NCBI GenBank assembly: GCA_039029515.1
Contig: JBCCFX010000182.1
Span: 1-8,103 of the forward strand
Direction of reading: 5' to 3'
Source of the DNA: JBCCFX01 sp039029515
Lineage (GTDB): Bacteria; Planctomycetota; Phycisphaerae; Phycisphaerales; SM1A02
Length of the DNA: 8,103 nucleotides
Shown here piece by piece: positions 1-5,540 of the stretch. A model generated the notes under the pieces. The model was not told the origin of the DNA and did no database searches. It saw nothing but the letters and a program-made list of their open reading frames with translations. A program made the position numbers and the translations under genes. Position 1 is the stretch's first letter. Each line of letters opens with the position of its first letter.

Positions 1-6
1 CTCGTG

Positions 7-30
7 CTCAAGCGCATGTAGCGCATTGAG
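7..30. other. Strong stem-loop at the left edge
   Basis: CTCAA-GCGC at 7-15 pairs with GCGC-a-TTGAG at 21-30, giving nine base pairs with one bulged A (25) and a five-base loop ATGTA. No T-tract follows on the + strand (TAAGCTGCCCC), so it is not a standard intrinsic terminator. It may be the 3' end of an upstream transcript or part of a structured RNA cut by the window edge. The pairing is read directly; any function is unknown. Confidence 0.35.
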
Positions 31-179
31 TAAGCTGCCCCGTATCGTGCCTAAGCAAAGGCCATTCGTGGGGGATGGCAACCTACTGTTGAGCCAGATC
101 CAACGGCCACAGCCATTGAGAGGAAGTACACAAAAATTTGGCAACCCCTTCTTGCACACCACTCATGAGTAAGACCCAG

Positions 180-208
180 TTACGAAGCTTCGTATTTTAC
201 TAAATAAT
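180..208 (+). promoter_or_regulatory. Candidate promoter overlapping a 14-bp palindrome
   Basis: AATAAT at 203-208 matches five of six bases of a sigma-70 -10 box. TTACGA at 180-185, 17 bases upstream, is a weak -35 (three of six). The perfect palindrome TACGAAGCTTCGTA at 181-194 covers the -35 position, where a dimeric repressor or activator could bind. This is the most AT-rich part of the window and lies about 160 bases upstream of rplC, so it is a reasonable source of the operon transcript. The -35 match is poor and the consensus of this lineage is unknown, so the call is tentative. Confidence 0.25.
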
Positions 209-319
209 TTACGTCCAAGCCTGTGCCCGCTAACAATCTGGTGGCTTTAGTTGTGTCAGGGCGAAACCCAAAAAAATACTTTCTAAGACATGCCAAACTT
301 CCTTACCTCAGTGTGATTC

Positions 320-349
320 GGTCATGTGGGATGAACCCCACCCCTGACC
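320..349 (+). promoter_or_regulatory. Leader hairpin before rplC
   Basis: GGTCA at 320-324 pairs with TGACC at 345-349, and GTGGG at 326-330 pairs with CCCAC at 337-341. This gives a ten-base-pair hairpin with a 1x3 internal loop and a six-base loop ATGAAC. It ends eight bases before the rplC Shine-Dalgarno sequence (358-362). It could modulate translation of L3 or bind a ribosomal protein. Only the base complementarity is seen. Confidence 0.35.
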
Positions 350-369
350 AGCATGATGGGAGTCGAACA

Positions 370-1059
370 ATGCCCGCAGCGTTGCTGGGACGAAAAATCG
401 GCATGACCCGGTACTACACCGAAGACGGCACGAACGTGCCGGTGACGGTGATTGAAGCCGGCCCCTGCGTGGTGACGCAAGTCAAGACCACGGAGCGCGA
501 TGGCTACAGCGCCGTCCAGATCGGGTTCGACGAGGTGAAGCCGCGTCGAAGCACGATGCCCATCATCGGTCACGATGCGAAGGCGGACTCCGGTCCGTTG
601 CGCAACCACCGCGAGGTTCGCGTTGACAACGACAGCGATGCCGAAGCGTTTGAGCTTGGTCAGACGATTGACGTCAGCGCGTTTGACGGCGTGCTGTATG
701 TCGACGTGATGGGCACGAGCAAGGGCAAGGGTTTCGCGGGCCCGATGAAGCGACATAACTTCCGTGGTCTCGAAGCGAGCCACGGTGTGAAGCGAGCGCA
801 CCGTTCGCCGGGTTCGATCAACGGTCACGCGACCAACCTGGGCAAGGGCCCGAAGATCAAGAAGGGCAAGCGCATGGCCGGTCGCATGGGCAACGAGCGG
901 GTGACCGTTCGTTCGCTGGATGTGATCGCGGTGCAGCCTGACCGGAATCTGCTGCTGGTGAAGGGTCCGGTTCCGGGTCCGAATCAGGGCATGGTGATGG
1001 TGCGAGAAGCCGTTCGTCTGAACACACGAAAGACGCGGCTGAACAAGGAGAAGTCCTGA
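370..1059 (+). CDS. rplC: 50S ribosomal protein L3
   Basis: L3 binds 23S rRNA, with a globular domain on the subunit surface and a long extension reaching toward the peptidyl transferase centre, and it is an early assembly protein. The 229-residue product begins MPAALLGRKIGMT, the family's usual N-terminus, and carries KGKGFAGPMKRHNF at about 118-130 and KRMAGRMGNERVTV at 167-180. A GTG-started reading frame is open from 223, but the 49 extra residues have no L3 character. The ATG at 370 has GGGAG seven bases upstream, so I use it. The central loop at 148-168 is about four residues longer than in E. coli and lacks the glutamine that PrmB methylates there. It is the first recognisable gene in the window, with rplD 174 bases downstream. 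Confidence 0.97.
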   Translation: MPAALLGRKIGMTRYYTEDGTNVPVTVIEAGPCVVTQVKTTERDGYSAVQIGFDEVKPRRSTMPIIGHDAKADSGPLRNHREVRVDNDSDAEAFELGQTIDVSAFDGVLYVDVMGTSKGKGFAGPMKRHNFRGLEASHGVKRAHRSPGSINGHATNLGKGPKIKKGKRMAGRMGNERVTVRSLDVIAVQPDRNLLLVKGPVPGPNQGMVMVREAVRLNTRKTRLNKEKS

Positions 1060-1233
1060 CAGCAGTATTGGTATTTGCCCAGGCCGCATGCGGAACCGGG
1101 TGAAGCCGACAAGCCGGCAGCGACGTGACGACCGAGTCAATAACTCTGCCCCCGATCACCGCGACTGATGCAGTCGCCCTCGATCGCGGGAGAGTGAGGC
1201 AACGCAGGCGGGAATCCGCCAGGTGAACGAACG
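1060..1233 (+). promoter_or_regulatory. Structured rplC-rplD spacer (leader of L4)
   Basis: This is the longest spacer in the cluster. A long interrupted hairpin spans 1143-1195: 1143-1147 pairs with 1191-1195, 1150-1152 with 1188-1190, 1153-1157 with 1182-1186, and GCGACTG at 1161-1167 with CAGTCGC at 1171-1177. That is 20 pairs in all, with small bulges. A second hairpin, GGCGG/CCGCC with loop GAAT (1207-1220), ends exactly where the rplD Shine-Dalgarno AGGTGA begins (1221). A short palindrome CCGCATGCGG lies at 1084-1093. In E. coli, L4 represses its own operon through a leader RNA. A similar role here is only inference, since this structure is unlike the E. coli one and sits after rplC. 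Confidence 0.5.
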
Positions 1234-1893
1234 ATGATCGAACTTCCCATTTTCGACAAGACGGGCAAGAAGGTAGATACCCTTGCCATCGACGAGGCCA
1301 CCCTTGGTGGCGACGTCCGGCCGGCGCTGCTGAAGCAGGCCTACGTCATGTTCCATGCCAACCGCCGTCAGGGCTCGGCTCGCACGAAGAGCCGCGGCAT
1401 GGTCGATGGTTCCACGCGAAAGCTTTATCGTCAGAAGGGCACGGGCAACGCTCGTGCCGGTGCACGTCGCACGAACGTCCGCAAGGGCGGCGGTGTGGCG
1501 TTTGCGAAGACGAAGAAGCGCGAGGAATACCGGCTGGACATGCCGAAGAAGATGCGTCGCCTTGCGAATCGCAACGCGTTGCTCGCCAAACTTGTCGACA
1601 ACGAAGTGAAGTGCGTCGACGACCTGTCGATGGACGCGCCGAAGACCCGCACGTTCCGCGATCTGTTCAGTGCTCTGGGCATTGATCGCACGTGTCTGCT
1701 CGCGGTCAGCAACGAAGATCGCAACGCCGCACTGTCGGCCCGGAACATCGACAACGTCGATTCCATCCGCATTTCAGAACTCAACGCGTTTGAGTTGCTC
1801 AATCATCGTTACCTCGTCGTCGACAAGGCGACGCTGGAGTCGTTCCTCGACGGCAGCGCGTGGTCGAACGATGGTGACAAGGAGGCGGCGTAA
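1234..1893 (+). CDS. rplD: 50S ribosomal protein L4 (L4/L1e family)
   Basis: L4 binds 23S rRNA and sends a long loop into the peptide exit tunnel, where it forms the constriction with L22. In E. coli it also represses the S10 operon. The 219-residue product has the diagnostic loop: RRQGSARTKSRG at about 44-55, RKLYRQKGTGNARAG at 62-76 and RKGGGVAF at 83-90. The C-terminal globular part ends in an acidic tail (DGDKEAA), making the protein somewhat longer than E. coli L4 (201). The start is ATG 1234 with AGGTGA at 1221-1226. The stop overlaps the rplW start by one base (TAATG), and GGAGG for rplW lies inside this gene at 1881-1885, so the two are probably translationally coupled. Confidence 0.97.
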   Translation: MIELPIFDKTGKKVDTLAIDEATLGGDVRPALLKQAYVMFHANRRQGSARTKSRGMVDGSTRKLYRQKGTGNARAGARRTNVRKGGGVAFAKTKKREEYRLDMPKKMRRLANRNALLAKLVDNEVKCVDDLSMDAPKTRTFRDLFSALGIDRTCLLAVSNEDRNAALSARNIDNVDSIRISELNAFELLNHRYLVVDKATLESFLDGSAWSNDGDKEAA

Positions 1894-2174
1894 TGCTCGA
1901 GTCCGTATTCATCATTCGCAAGCCGGTGGTGACTGAGAAGTCGACCTTCCACAGCTCGGAATTTGGTCGCTACACCTTCGAAGTCAATCGCTCTGCGACC
2001 AAGCCTGAGATCAAGAAGGCGGTCGAGGAGTTGTACGGCGTGCGCGTGTTGTCGGTAGCGACGCAGAATCGTCGCGGTCGACTTCGTCGCAACAAGTTCG
2101 GTCACTGGCGTGCGGATCGCAAGAAGCATGCCACGGTGAAGCTTCATCCGGAGGATCGCATCGACCTCATCTGA
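1893..2174 (+). CDS. rplW: 50S ribosomal protein L23
   Basis: L23 sits at the exit of the peptide tunnel and is the docking site for trigger factor and signal recognition particle. The 93-residue product has the family N-terminus with IIRKPVVTEKS (7-17), then YTFEVNRSATKPEIKKAVEELYGVRV in one domain (27-52). The basic RNA-binding loop RRGRLRRNKFGHWRADRKK (60-78) follows. Its length is normal for bacteria. The start ATG shares a base with the rplD stop, and GGAGG lies seven bases upstream. rplB follows after 21 bases. Confidence 0.96.
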   Translation: MLESVFIIRKPVVTEKSTFHSSEFGRYTFEVNRSATKPEIKKAVEELYGVRVLSVATQNRRGRLRRNKFGHWRADRKKHATVKLHPEDRIDLI

Positions 2175-2195
2175 GGTTGAGCAACGAGGTGCATC

Positions 2196-3050
2196 ATGGC
2201 GATTCGTGTATATAAACCTACGACGAACGGTCGACGAAACGCGTCGGTCAACCTCCACGCGGAGGTGACCAAGAAGACGCCGGAGAAGTCGCTCCTTCGT
2301 CCGCTCAAGAAGACCGGCGGTCGCAACCACCAGGGCAAAATCACCGTGCGTGGTCGTGGCGGTGGTCACAAGCGTCGGTACCGTCAGATCGACTTCAAGC
2401 GCAACCTGGACAACGTTGCGGGCACGGTCATCGGGATCGAATACGACCCGAACCGCACGTGCCACATCGCGTTGATCGAGTACGCGGACAAGTCACGTCG
2501 CTACATTCTCGCTCCGCGTGGGCTGAAGGATGGCGAGACGGTGATGAGCGCCAACGAAGCGGTGGAGCCGAAGGCCGGCAACTGCATGCCGCTGAAGTTC
2601 ATCCCGACCGGTCTGTCGGTGCACAACGTCGAGTTCGAACCGGGCAAGGGTGGCGCGCTGTGCCGCTCGGCTGGTTCGAGTGCTCGCCTGACGAACCGTG
2701 AAGGTCGCTGGGCGACGTTGACGCTGCCGTCGGGCGAAATTCGTCAGGTCTCGGTGGAATGCCGGGCGACGATTGGCGAGATCGGCAACAGCGATCATCA
2801 GAACGTGAAGCTCGGCAAGGCAGGGCGCAACCGCTGGCGCGGACGCAAGCCGAAGGTGCGTGGTGTGGCGAAGAGCCACGACTGTCACCCGCTGGGCGGC
2901 GGCGAAGGCCGTTCGAAGTCAGGTCGTGAGCCGGCGAGTGCGTCGGGTACGAAGTCAAAGGGCGGTCGCACGCGACCGCGTGGGCGCTGGTCCGACAATC
3001 GGATCCTGCGTCGTCGCAAGAGTAAACGTTACGGTCAGTTGAAGATCTGA
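2196..3050 (+). CDS. rplB: 50S ribosomal protein L2
   Basis: L2 is a core protein of the large subunit near the peptidyl transferase centre, needed for subunit joining and tRNA binding. The 284-residue product matches the family throughout: YKPTTNGRRN near the N-terminus, TPEKSLLRPLKKTGGRNHQGKIT (28-50), RGGGHKRRYRQIDFKR (54-69) and a basic tail ending SKRYGQLKI. The usual bacterial NPVDHPHGGGEGR near the end appears as SHDCHPLGGGEGR (227-239). The functionally studied His (E. coli His229) is kept as His231, but the preceding Asp is Cys230 and the second His is Leu233. The downstream PVTPWG is also replaced, by PASASG. The start ATG has GAGGT at 2186-2190. Confidence 0.98.
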   Translation: MAIRVYKPTTNGRRNASVNLHAEVTKKTPEKSLLRPLKKTGGRNHQGKITVRGRGGGHKRRYRQIDFKRNLDNVAGTVIGIEYDPNRTCHIALIEYADKSRRYILAPRGLKDGETVMSANEAVEPKAGNCMPLKFIPTGLSVHNVEFEPGKGGALCRSAGSSARLTNREGRWATLTLPSGEIRQVSVECRATIGEIGNSDHQNVKLGKAGRNRWRGRKPKVRGVAKSHDCHPLGGGEGRSKSGREPASASGTKSKGGRTRPRGRWSDNRILRRRKSKRYGQLKI

Positions 3051-3066
3051 CACGAGGATCAGACGC

Positions 3067-3348
3067 ATGAGTCGATCGACGAAAAAAGGACCTTATGTCG
3101 ACGAGAAGCTCTACCGCAAGGTGGAGCGTCTGGCCGAGTCCGGCCGTCGCGAGCCCATCCGAACATGGGCGCGGGCGTGCACGATCGTGCCGGAATTCGT
3201 TGGCTATACGTTCCAGGTTCACAACGGCCGTCAGTTCATGGACGTGTTCGTGACTGAGGACATGGTCGGGCACAAGCTCGGCGAGTTCAGTCACACGCGT
3301 ATGTTCCGTGGACATACGAATAAGAAGGAAGGCATCAAGGCGCGCTGA
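3067..3348 (+). CDS. rpsS: 30S ribosomal protein S19
   Basis: S19 lies in the head of the small subunit, binds 16S rRNA with S13 and contacts the large subunit. The 93-residue product begins MSRSTKKGPYVDEKL and has the signature region FVGYTFQVHNG (44-54), VTEDMVGHKLGEF (62-74) and TRMFRGH (77-83). Length and order are typical. GAGG at 3054-3057 precedes the ATG. It follows rplB after only 16 bases and precedes rplV by 31, the conserved L2-S19-L22 order. Confidence 0.97.
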   Translation: MSRSTKKGPYVDEKLYRKVERLAESGRREPIRTWARACTIVPEFVGYTFQVHNGRQFMDVFVTEDMVGHKLGEFSHTRMFRGHTNKKEGIKAR

Positions 3349-3379
3349 TCGCTTTGCTGGCTTCGTGGAGCAGACCACC

Positions 3380-3712
3380 ATGTCGTATCAGGCATCACAT
3401 CGATTCGCCCGCATCGCGCCTCGCAAGGCGCGGCTTGTTGCGGACCTCATTCGCGGCCTTCCCGTGGACGAGGCGATGGTGCAGCTGGAGCTGTCCAAGA
3501 AGCGTGCGGCGTATTACCTGCGCAGCGTGCTGAAGAGCGCGATCGCCAACGCGGAAGAGAAGGACGCAGATGTGTCCTCGCTGATCGTGAGCGAGTCGCG
3601 CGTTGATGAGGGACCGACGATGAAGCGGTTCCAGCCGAAGGATCGCGGTCGGGCACATCCGATCCGCAAGCGTATGAGCCATCTCCACATTGCCGTGGAT
3701 GAAAGGGGCTAA
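3380..3712 (+). CDS. rplV: 50S ribosomal protein L22
   Basis: L22 spans from the subunit surface to the exit tunnel, where its beta-hairpin tip forms the constriction and the site of macrolide-resistance changes. From ATG 3380 the product is 110 residues, the normal length. It carries RIAPRKARLVADLIRG (11-26), AIANAEEK (54-61), and the hairpin and C-terminus GPTMKRFQPKDRGRAHPIRKR split over 78-98, followed by MSHLHIAVDE. The frame is open further upstream to an ATG at 3308, but that would overlap rpsS by 41 bases and add 24 residues unlike L22. GTGGAG at 3365-3370 supports the shorter start. Confidence 0.96.
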   Translation: MSYQASHRFARIAPRKARLVADLIRGLPVDEAMVQLELSKKRAAYYLRSVLKSAIANAEEKDADVSSLIVSESRVDEGPTMKRFQPKDRGRAHPIRKRMSHLHIAVDERG

Positions 3713-3718
3713 GTTTCC

Positions 3719-4423
3719 ATGGGTCAGAAAGTCCATCCATTCGGATTTCGCGTCGGGGTGACGGAAGCCCACAAGTCGCGTTGGTACGCGCCCAAGGCGC
3801 TGTTTGCCGAGCTGCTTGTCGAGGACTATCGCATCCGCCAGTACGTGGACAAGCGCCTGAACCGAACGCCGCCATTCGCTGCGGTGTCGGACATTCTCAT
3901 TGAGCGCACCCGTGAAGAACTCACGGTGCTCGTGAAGACGGCACGTCCCGGTCTGGTGATCGGCCCCAAGGGTGCGGAGATAGAAAAGCTCACCAACGAC
4001 CTGATGGCCCTGACCGGTCGTAAGGTGCTGGTGAAGATCATCGAGATCAAGAACCCTGACGTGAACGCCCGTCTCATCGGCGAAGCGATCGCGGAGCAGA
4101 TGAAGAAGCGTGCGAACTTCCGTCGTCTGGTGAAGCAGCGTTGCGAAGCGGCGATGCAGAACGGCGCGAAGGGTGTTCGCATCCTGCTGGGCGGCCGTCT
4201 CGGTGGGGCGGAAATGGCTCGCAAGTTCGATACGCGTCTGGGCTCGATTCCGTTGTCGACGCTTCAGGCCAACGTGGATTACGCCGCGGTGACCAGCTTT
4301 ACGACCTACGGTGCGATCGGCATCAAGGTGTGGGTCTACAAAGGCATGTTCACGGACGACGAGGAAGACCAGATCGATTCGAAGGCTGCCGGCGCTCGCG
4401 CCCGTGCCCGAGGTCGTCGCTAA
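3719..4423 (+). CDS. rpsC: 30S ribosomal protein S3
   Basis: S3 is in the head of the small subunit at the mRNA entry channel, where it contributes to the ribosomal helicase. The 234-residue product begins MGQKVHPFGFRVGV. A type-II KH domain lies at about 55-120 with the GxxG loop as GPKG (82-85). The C-terminal domain contains FRRLVKQ (134-140), whose two Arg and Lys match the E. coli helicase residues, RLGGAEMARK (160-169) and TTYGAIGIKVWVYKG (195-209). The tail is alternately acidic and Arg-rich. It starts six bases after rplV, with AAGGGG about ten bases upstream of the ATG. Confidence 0.98.
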   Translation: MGQKVHPFGFRVGVTEAHKSRWYAPKALFAELLVEDYRIRQYVDKRLNRTPPFAAVSDILIERTREELTVLVKTARPGLVIGPKGAEIEKLTNDLMALTGRKVLVKIIEIKNPDVNARLIGEAIAEQMKKRANFRRLVKQRCEAAMQNGAKGVRILLGGRLGGAEMARKFDTRLGSIPLSTLQANVDYAAVTSFTTYGAIGIKVWVYKGMFTDDEEDQIDSKAAGARARARGRR

Positions 4424-4431
4424 GAGATTGT

Positions 4432-4454
4432 GATGCAGCGCATGGGCGCTGTGT
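4432..4454 (+). promoter_or_regulatory. Stem-loop in the rpsC-rplP spacer
   Basis: CAGCGC at 4436-4441 pairs with GCGCTG at 4446-4451 around loop ATGG. Two G-U pairs and one A-U pair (4433-4435 with 4452-4454) can extend it. It ends a few bases before the rplP Shine-Dalgarno GAGGAG (4459-4464). No T-tract follows, so it is not a standard terminator. Confidence 0.4.
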
Positions 4455-4472
4455 GTATGAGGAGTTCATCCG

Positions 4473-4892
4473 ATGCCCCGGATGCCGAAACGAATCAAGT
4501 TCCGCAAGCAGATGCGCGGGAAGCTCAAAGGCAACGCGACGCGTGGTAACTTCGTCGCGTACGGCGACTTTGGTCTGCAGTCACTGGAAGCCCACTGGAT
4601 TTCAGCCCGTCAGATCGAAGCCGGTCGTATTGCGGCGCAGCACTTCCTGCGTCGTCAGGGCAAGATCTACATTCGCGTCTTCCCGGACAAGCCGATTTCG
4701 AAGAAGCCGCTCGAAACCCGCATGGGGAAGGGCAAGGCGGACACCGATTTCTGGGCCGCCCGCGTGAAGCCCGGCACGATGCTGTACGAGATCGCCGGCG
4801 TGGATGAACTGGTGGCGAAGCAGACGATGGCGCGTATCGCCATGAAGATGCCGGTGCGATGTCGATTCGTGGGTCGCCGACTCGCGGTGTAA
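4473..4892 (+). CDS. rplP: 50S ribosomal protein L16
   Basis: L16 sits near the A site and central protuberance and helps position tRNA and organise the peptidyl transferase region. The 139-residue product starts MPRMPKRIKFRKQMRG, then has FGLQSLEAHWISARQIEAGR (33-52) and GKIYIRVFPDKPISKKPLETRMGKGK (63-88). In E. coli the Arg of RMGKGK is hydroxylated by the oxygenase YcfD; the equivalent Arg83 is present here. Length is typical. GAGGAG at 4459-4464, eight bases upstream, fixes the start. L16 followed by L29 and S17 is the universal order. Confidence 0.98.
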   Translation: MPRMPKRIKFRKQMRGKLKGNATRGNFVAYGDFGLQSLEAHWISARQIEAGRIAAQHFLRRQGKIYIRVFPDKPISKKPLETRMGKGKADTDFWAARVKPGTMLYEIAGVDELVAKQTMARIAMKMPVRCRFVGRRLAV

Positions 4893-4948
4893 GCGTCACC
4901 CGTGCAAGACACGAGACGTTGGTTGAACGGGAAGCGGCCGCTGAGGCC
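4892..4948 (+). promoter_or_regulatory. Two stem-loops in the rplP-rpmC spacer
   Basis: The first hairpin starts at the rplP stop: 4892-4897 pairs with 4915-4920 (one G-U pair), and CGTG 4901-4904 pairs with CACG 4910-4913 around loop CAAGA. The second is a short all-GC stem, GGCC 4936-4939 with GGCC 4945-4948, loop GCTGA. It ends one base before the rpmC Shine-Dalgarno AGGTGA (4950-4955). Function is unknown. Confidence 0.35.
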
Positions 4949-4961
4949 CAGGTGAGCAGTC

Positions 4962-5165
4962 ATGAAGTCCAAGGAAGTGCACAAGCTGAGCGACGAGGAA
5001 ATCACCATTGAGGTGGAACGTCTTCGTCGACGCACGTTTGAGCTCCGCCAGCAGGCGGTGACGGAAAAGATCTCGGATACATCGCAGTTCAACAAGGTTC
5101 GCAAGGACATTGCTCGACTGCTTACGGAACGGAACATGCGTCTCGCGGCGGCGAAGACGAGTTGA
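4962..5165 (+). CDS. rpmC: 50S ribosomal protein L29
   Basis: L29 is a small helical hairpin at the tunnel exit beside L23, part of the platform for nascent-chain factors. The 67-residue product, MKSKEVHKLSDEEI onward, has the expected two long helices, with ELRQQAVTEK (26-35) leading into FNKVRKDIARLLTERN (43-58). Length is typical. ATG 4962 has AGGTGA at 4950-4955. Confidence 0.95.
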   Translation: MKSKEVHKLSDEEITIEVERLRRRTFELRQQAVTEKISDTSQFNKVRKDIARLLTERNMRLAAAKTS

Positions 5166-5177
5166 CGTCGGATGAGT

Positions 5178-5195
5178 GTCCGTCTTCGGGCGGAT
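5178..5195 (+). promoter_or_regulatory. UUCG-capped hairpin before rpsQ
   Basis: TCCGTC at 5179-5184 pairs with GGCGGA at 5189-5194 (one G-U pair) around TTCG closed by C-G. A further G-U pair is possible at 5178/5195. C(UUCG)G is an exceptionally stable RNA tetraloop. It lies in the rpmC-rpsQ spacer if rpsQ starts at 5224, and within codons 1-7 if the GTG at 5176 were used. Confidence 0.4.
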
Positions 5196-5223
5196 CGTCG
5201 GACTGCGGAAAGGCAGGTCAGCG

Positions 5224-5502
5224 TTGAGTCATCTCAAGGAAATCAAGGTCCCCGAGCGTTCGCCGCGGAAGATCGGCATTGTCGAGTCCGATGCGCGCGA
5301 CAAGACGCGCAAGGTTTCGATCAATTACGTGGTCAAGCACCCGAAGTACGGCAAGTTCATTCGTCGTCGAACGGTGCTCCAGGTTCATGATGAGCAGAAC
5401 ACGTCGAAGCGTGGAGACCGGGTGGAGATCGCCGAATGCCGGCGTATCTCGAAAACGAAGTCATGGGTTCTGCTGCGGGTCGTGGAAACGGCGCGCGTCT
5501 GA
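5224..5502 (+). CDS. rpsQ: 30S ribosomal protein S17
   Basis: S17 is a primary 16S rRNA-binding protein of the small-subunit body, with an OB fold. From TTG 5224 the product is 92 residues: RKIGIVESDARDKTRKVSIN (15-34), VKHPKYGKFIRRRT (37-50), VHDEQNTSKRGDRVEIAECR (54-73), SKTKSW (76-81) and a hydrophobic C-terminus. All are family landmarks. No ATG is available in this frame upstream of the conserved part. I prefer TTG because CAGGT (5214-5218) lies six bases upstream, the length is normal, and it leaves the stable hairpin at 5178-5195 outside the gene. A GTG at 5176 would add 16 residues without S17 resemblance and has a weak ribosome-binding site, but it cannot be excluded. Confidence 0.93.
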   Translation: MSHLKEIKVPERSPRKIGIVESDARDKTRKVSINYVVKHPKYGKFIRRRTVLQVHDEQNTSKRGDRVEIAECRRISKTKSWVLLRVVETARV

Positions 5503-5511
5503 GGGATCACA

Positions 5512-5527
5512 GCACCAATCGTGGTGC
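5512..5527 (+). promoter_or_regulatory. Stem-loop touching the rplN ribosome-binding site
   Basis: GCACCA at 5512-5517 pairs perfectly with TGGTGC at 5522-5527 around loop ATCG. The stem ends exactly where GGGAAG, the probable rplN Shine-Dalgarno (5528-5533), begins. Base pairing is direct; a regulatory role is inferred only from position. Confidence 0.4.
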
Positions 5528-5540
5528 GGGAAGTTGAACG

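Larger units (their letters stand above)
1..369. other. AT-rich non-coding region upstream of rplC
   Basis: This stretch holds no gene that I recognise. It is clearly less GC-rich than the cluster that follows: 40% over 121-220 and 45% over 221-320, against 62% inside rplB (hand counts). It is the position where rpsJ (S10) normally sits, yet no frame encodes an S10-like protein. It contains a stem-loop at 7-30, a weaker GCCAT/ATGGC stem at 61-79, a 14-bp palindrome at 181-194, a seven-A tract at 270-276 and a leader hairpin at 320-349. I infer that it is the promoter and 5' leader of the ribosomal protein operon, possibly preceded by the end of an unrelated transcript. Confidence 0.6.

Noticed and set aside
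2..172. Open frame on the + strand running into the window and ending at TAA 170-172
   Set aside because: The 56 residues show no recognisable family, in particular not the S10 C-terminus, and the base composition is unlike the coding DNA here. Without the upstream sequence I cannot support a gene.
223..369. N-terminal extension of L3 from a GTG at 223
   Set aside because: The 49 extra residues have no L3 resemblance and lie in AT-rich leader DNA with a hairpin, and ATG 370 has a proper Shine-Dalgarno and the family N-terminus.
322..1140. Long minus-strand open frame opposite rplC, and similar ones such as 2599-3381 and 1809-2465
   Set aside because: They lie opposite unmistakable ribosomal protein genes in GC-rich DNA, have no ribosome sites of their own, and encode low-complexity Arg/His/Ser-rich sequences typical of antisense shadows.
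3308..3379. Upstream ATG start for L22
   Set aside because: It would overlap rpsS by 41 bases and add 24 residues foreign to L22. ATG 3380 gives the standard 110 residues.
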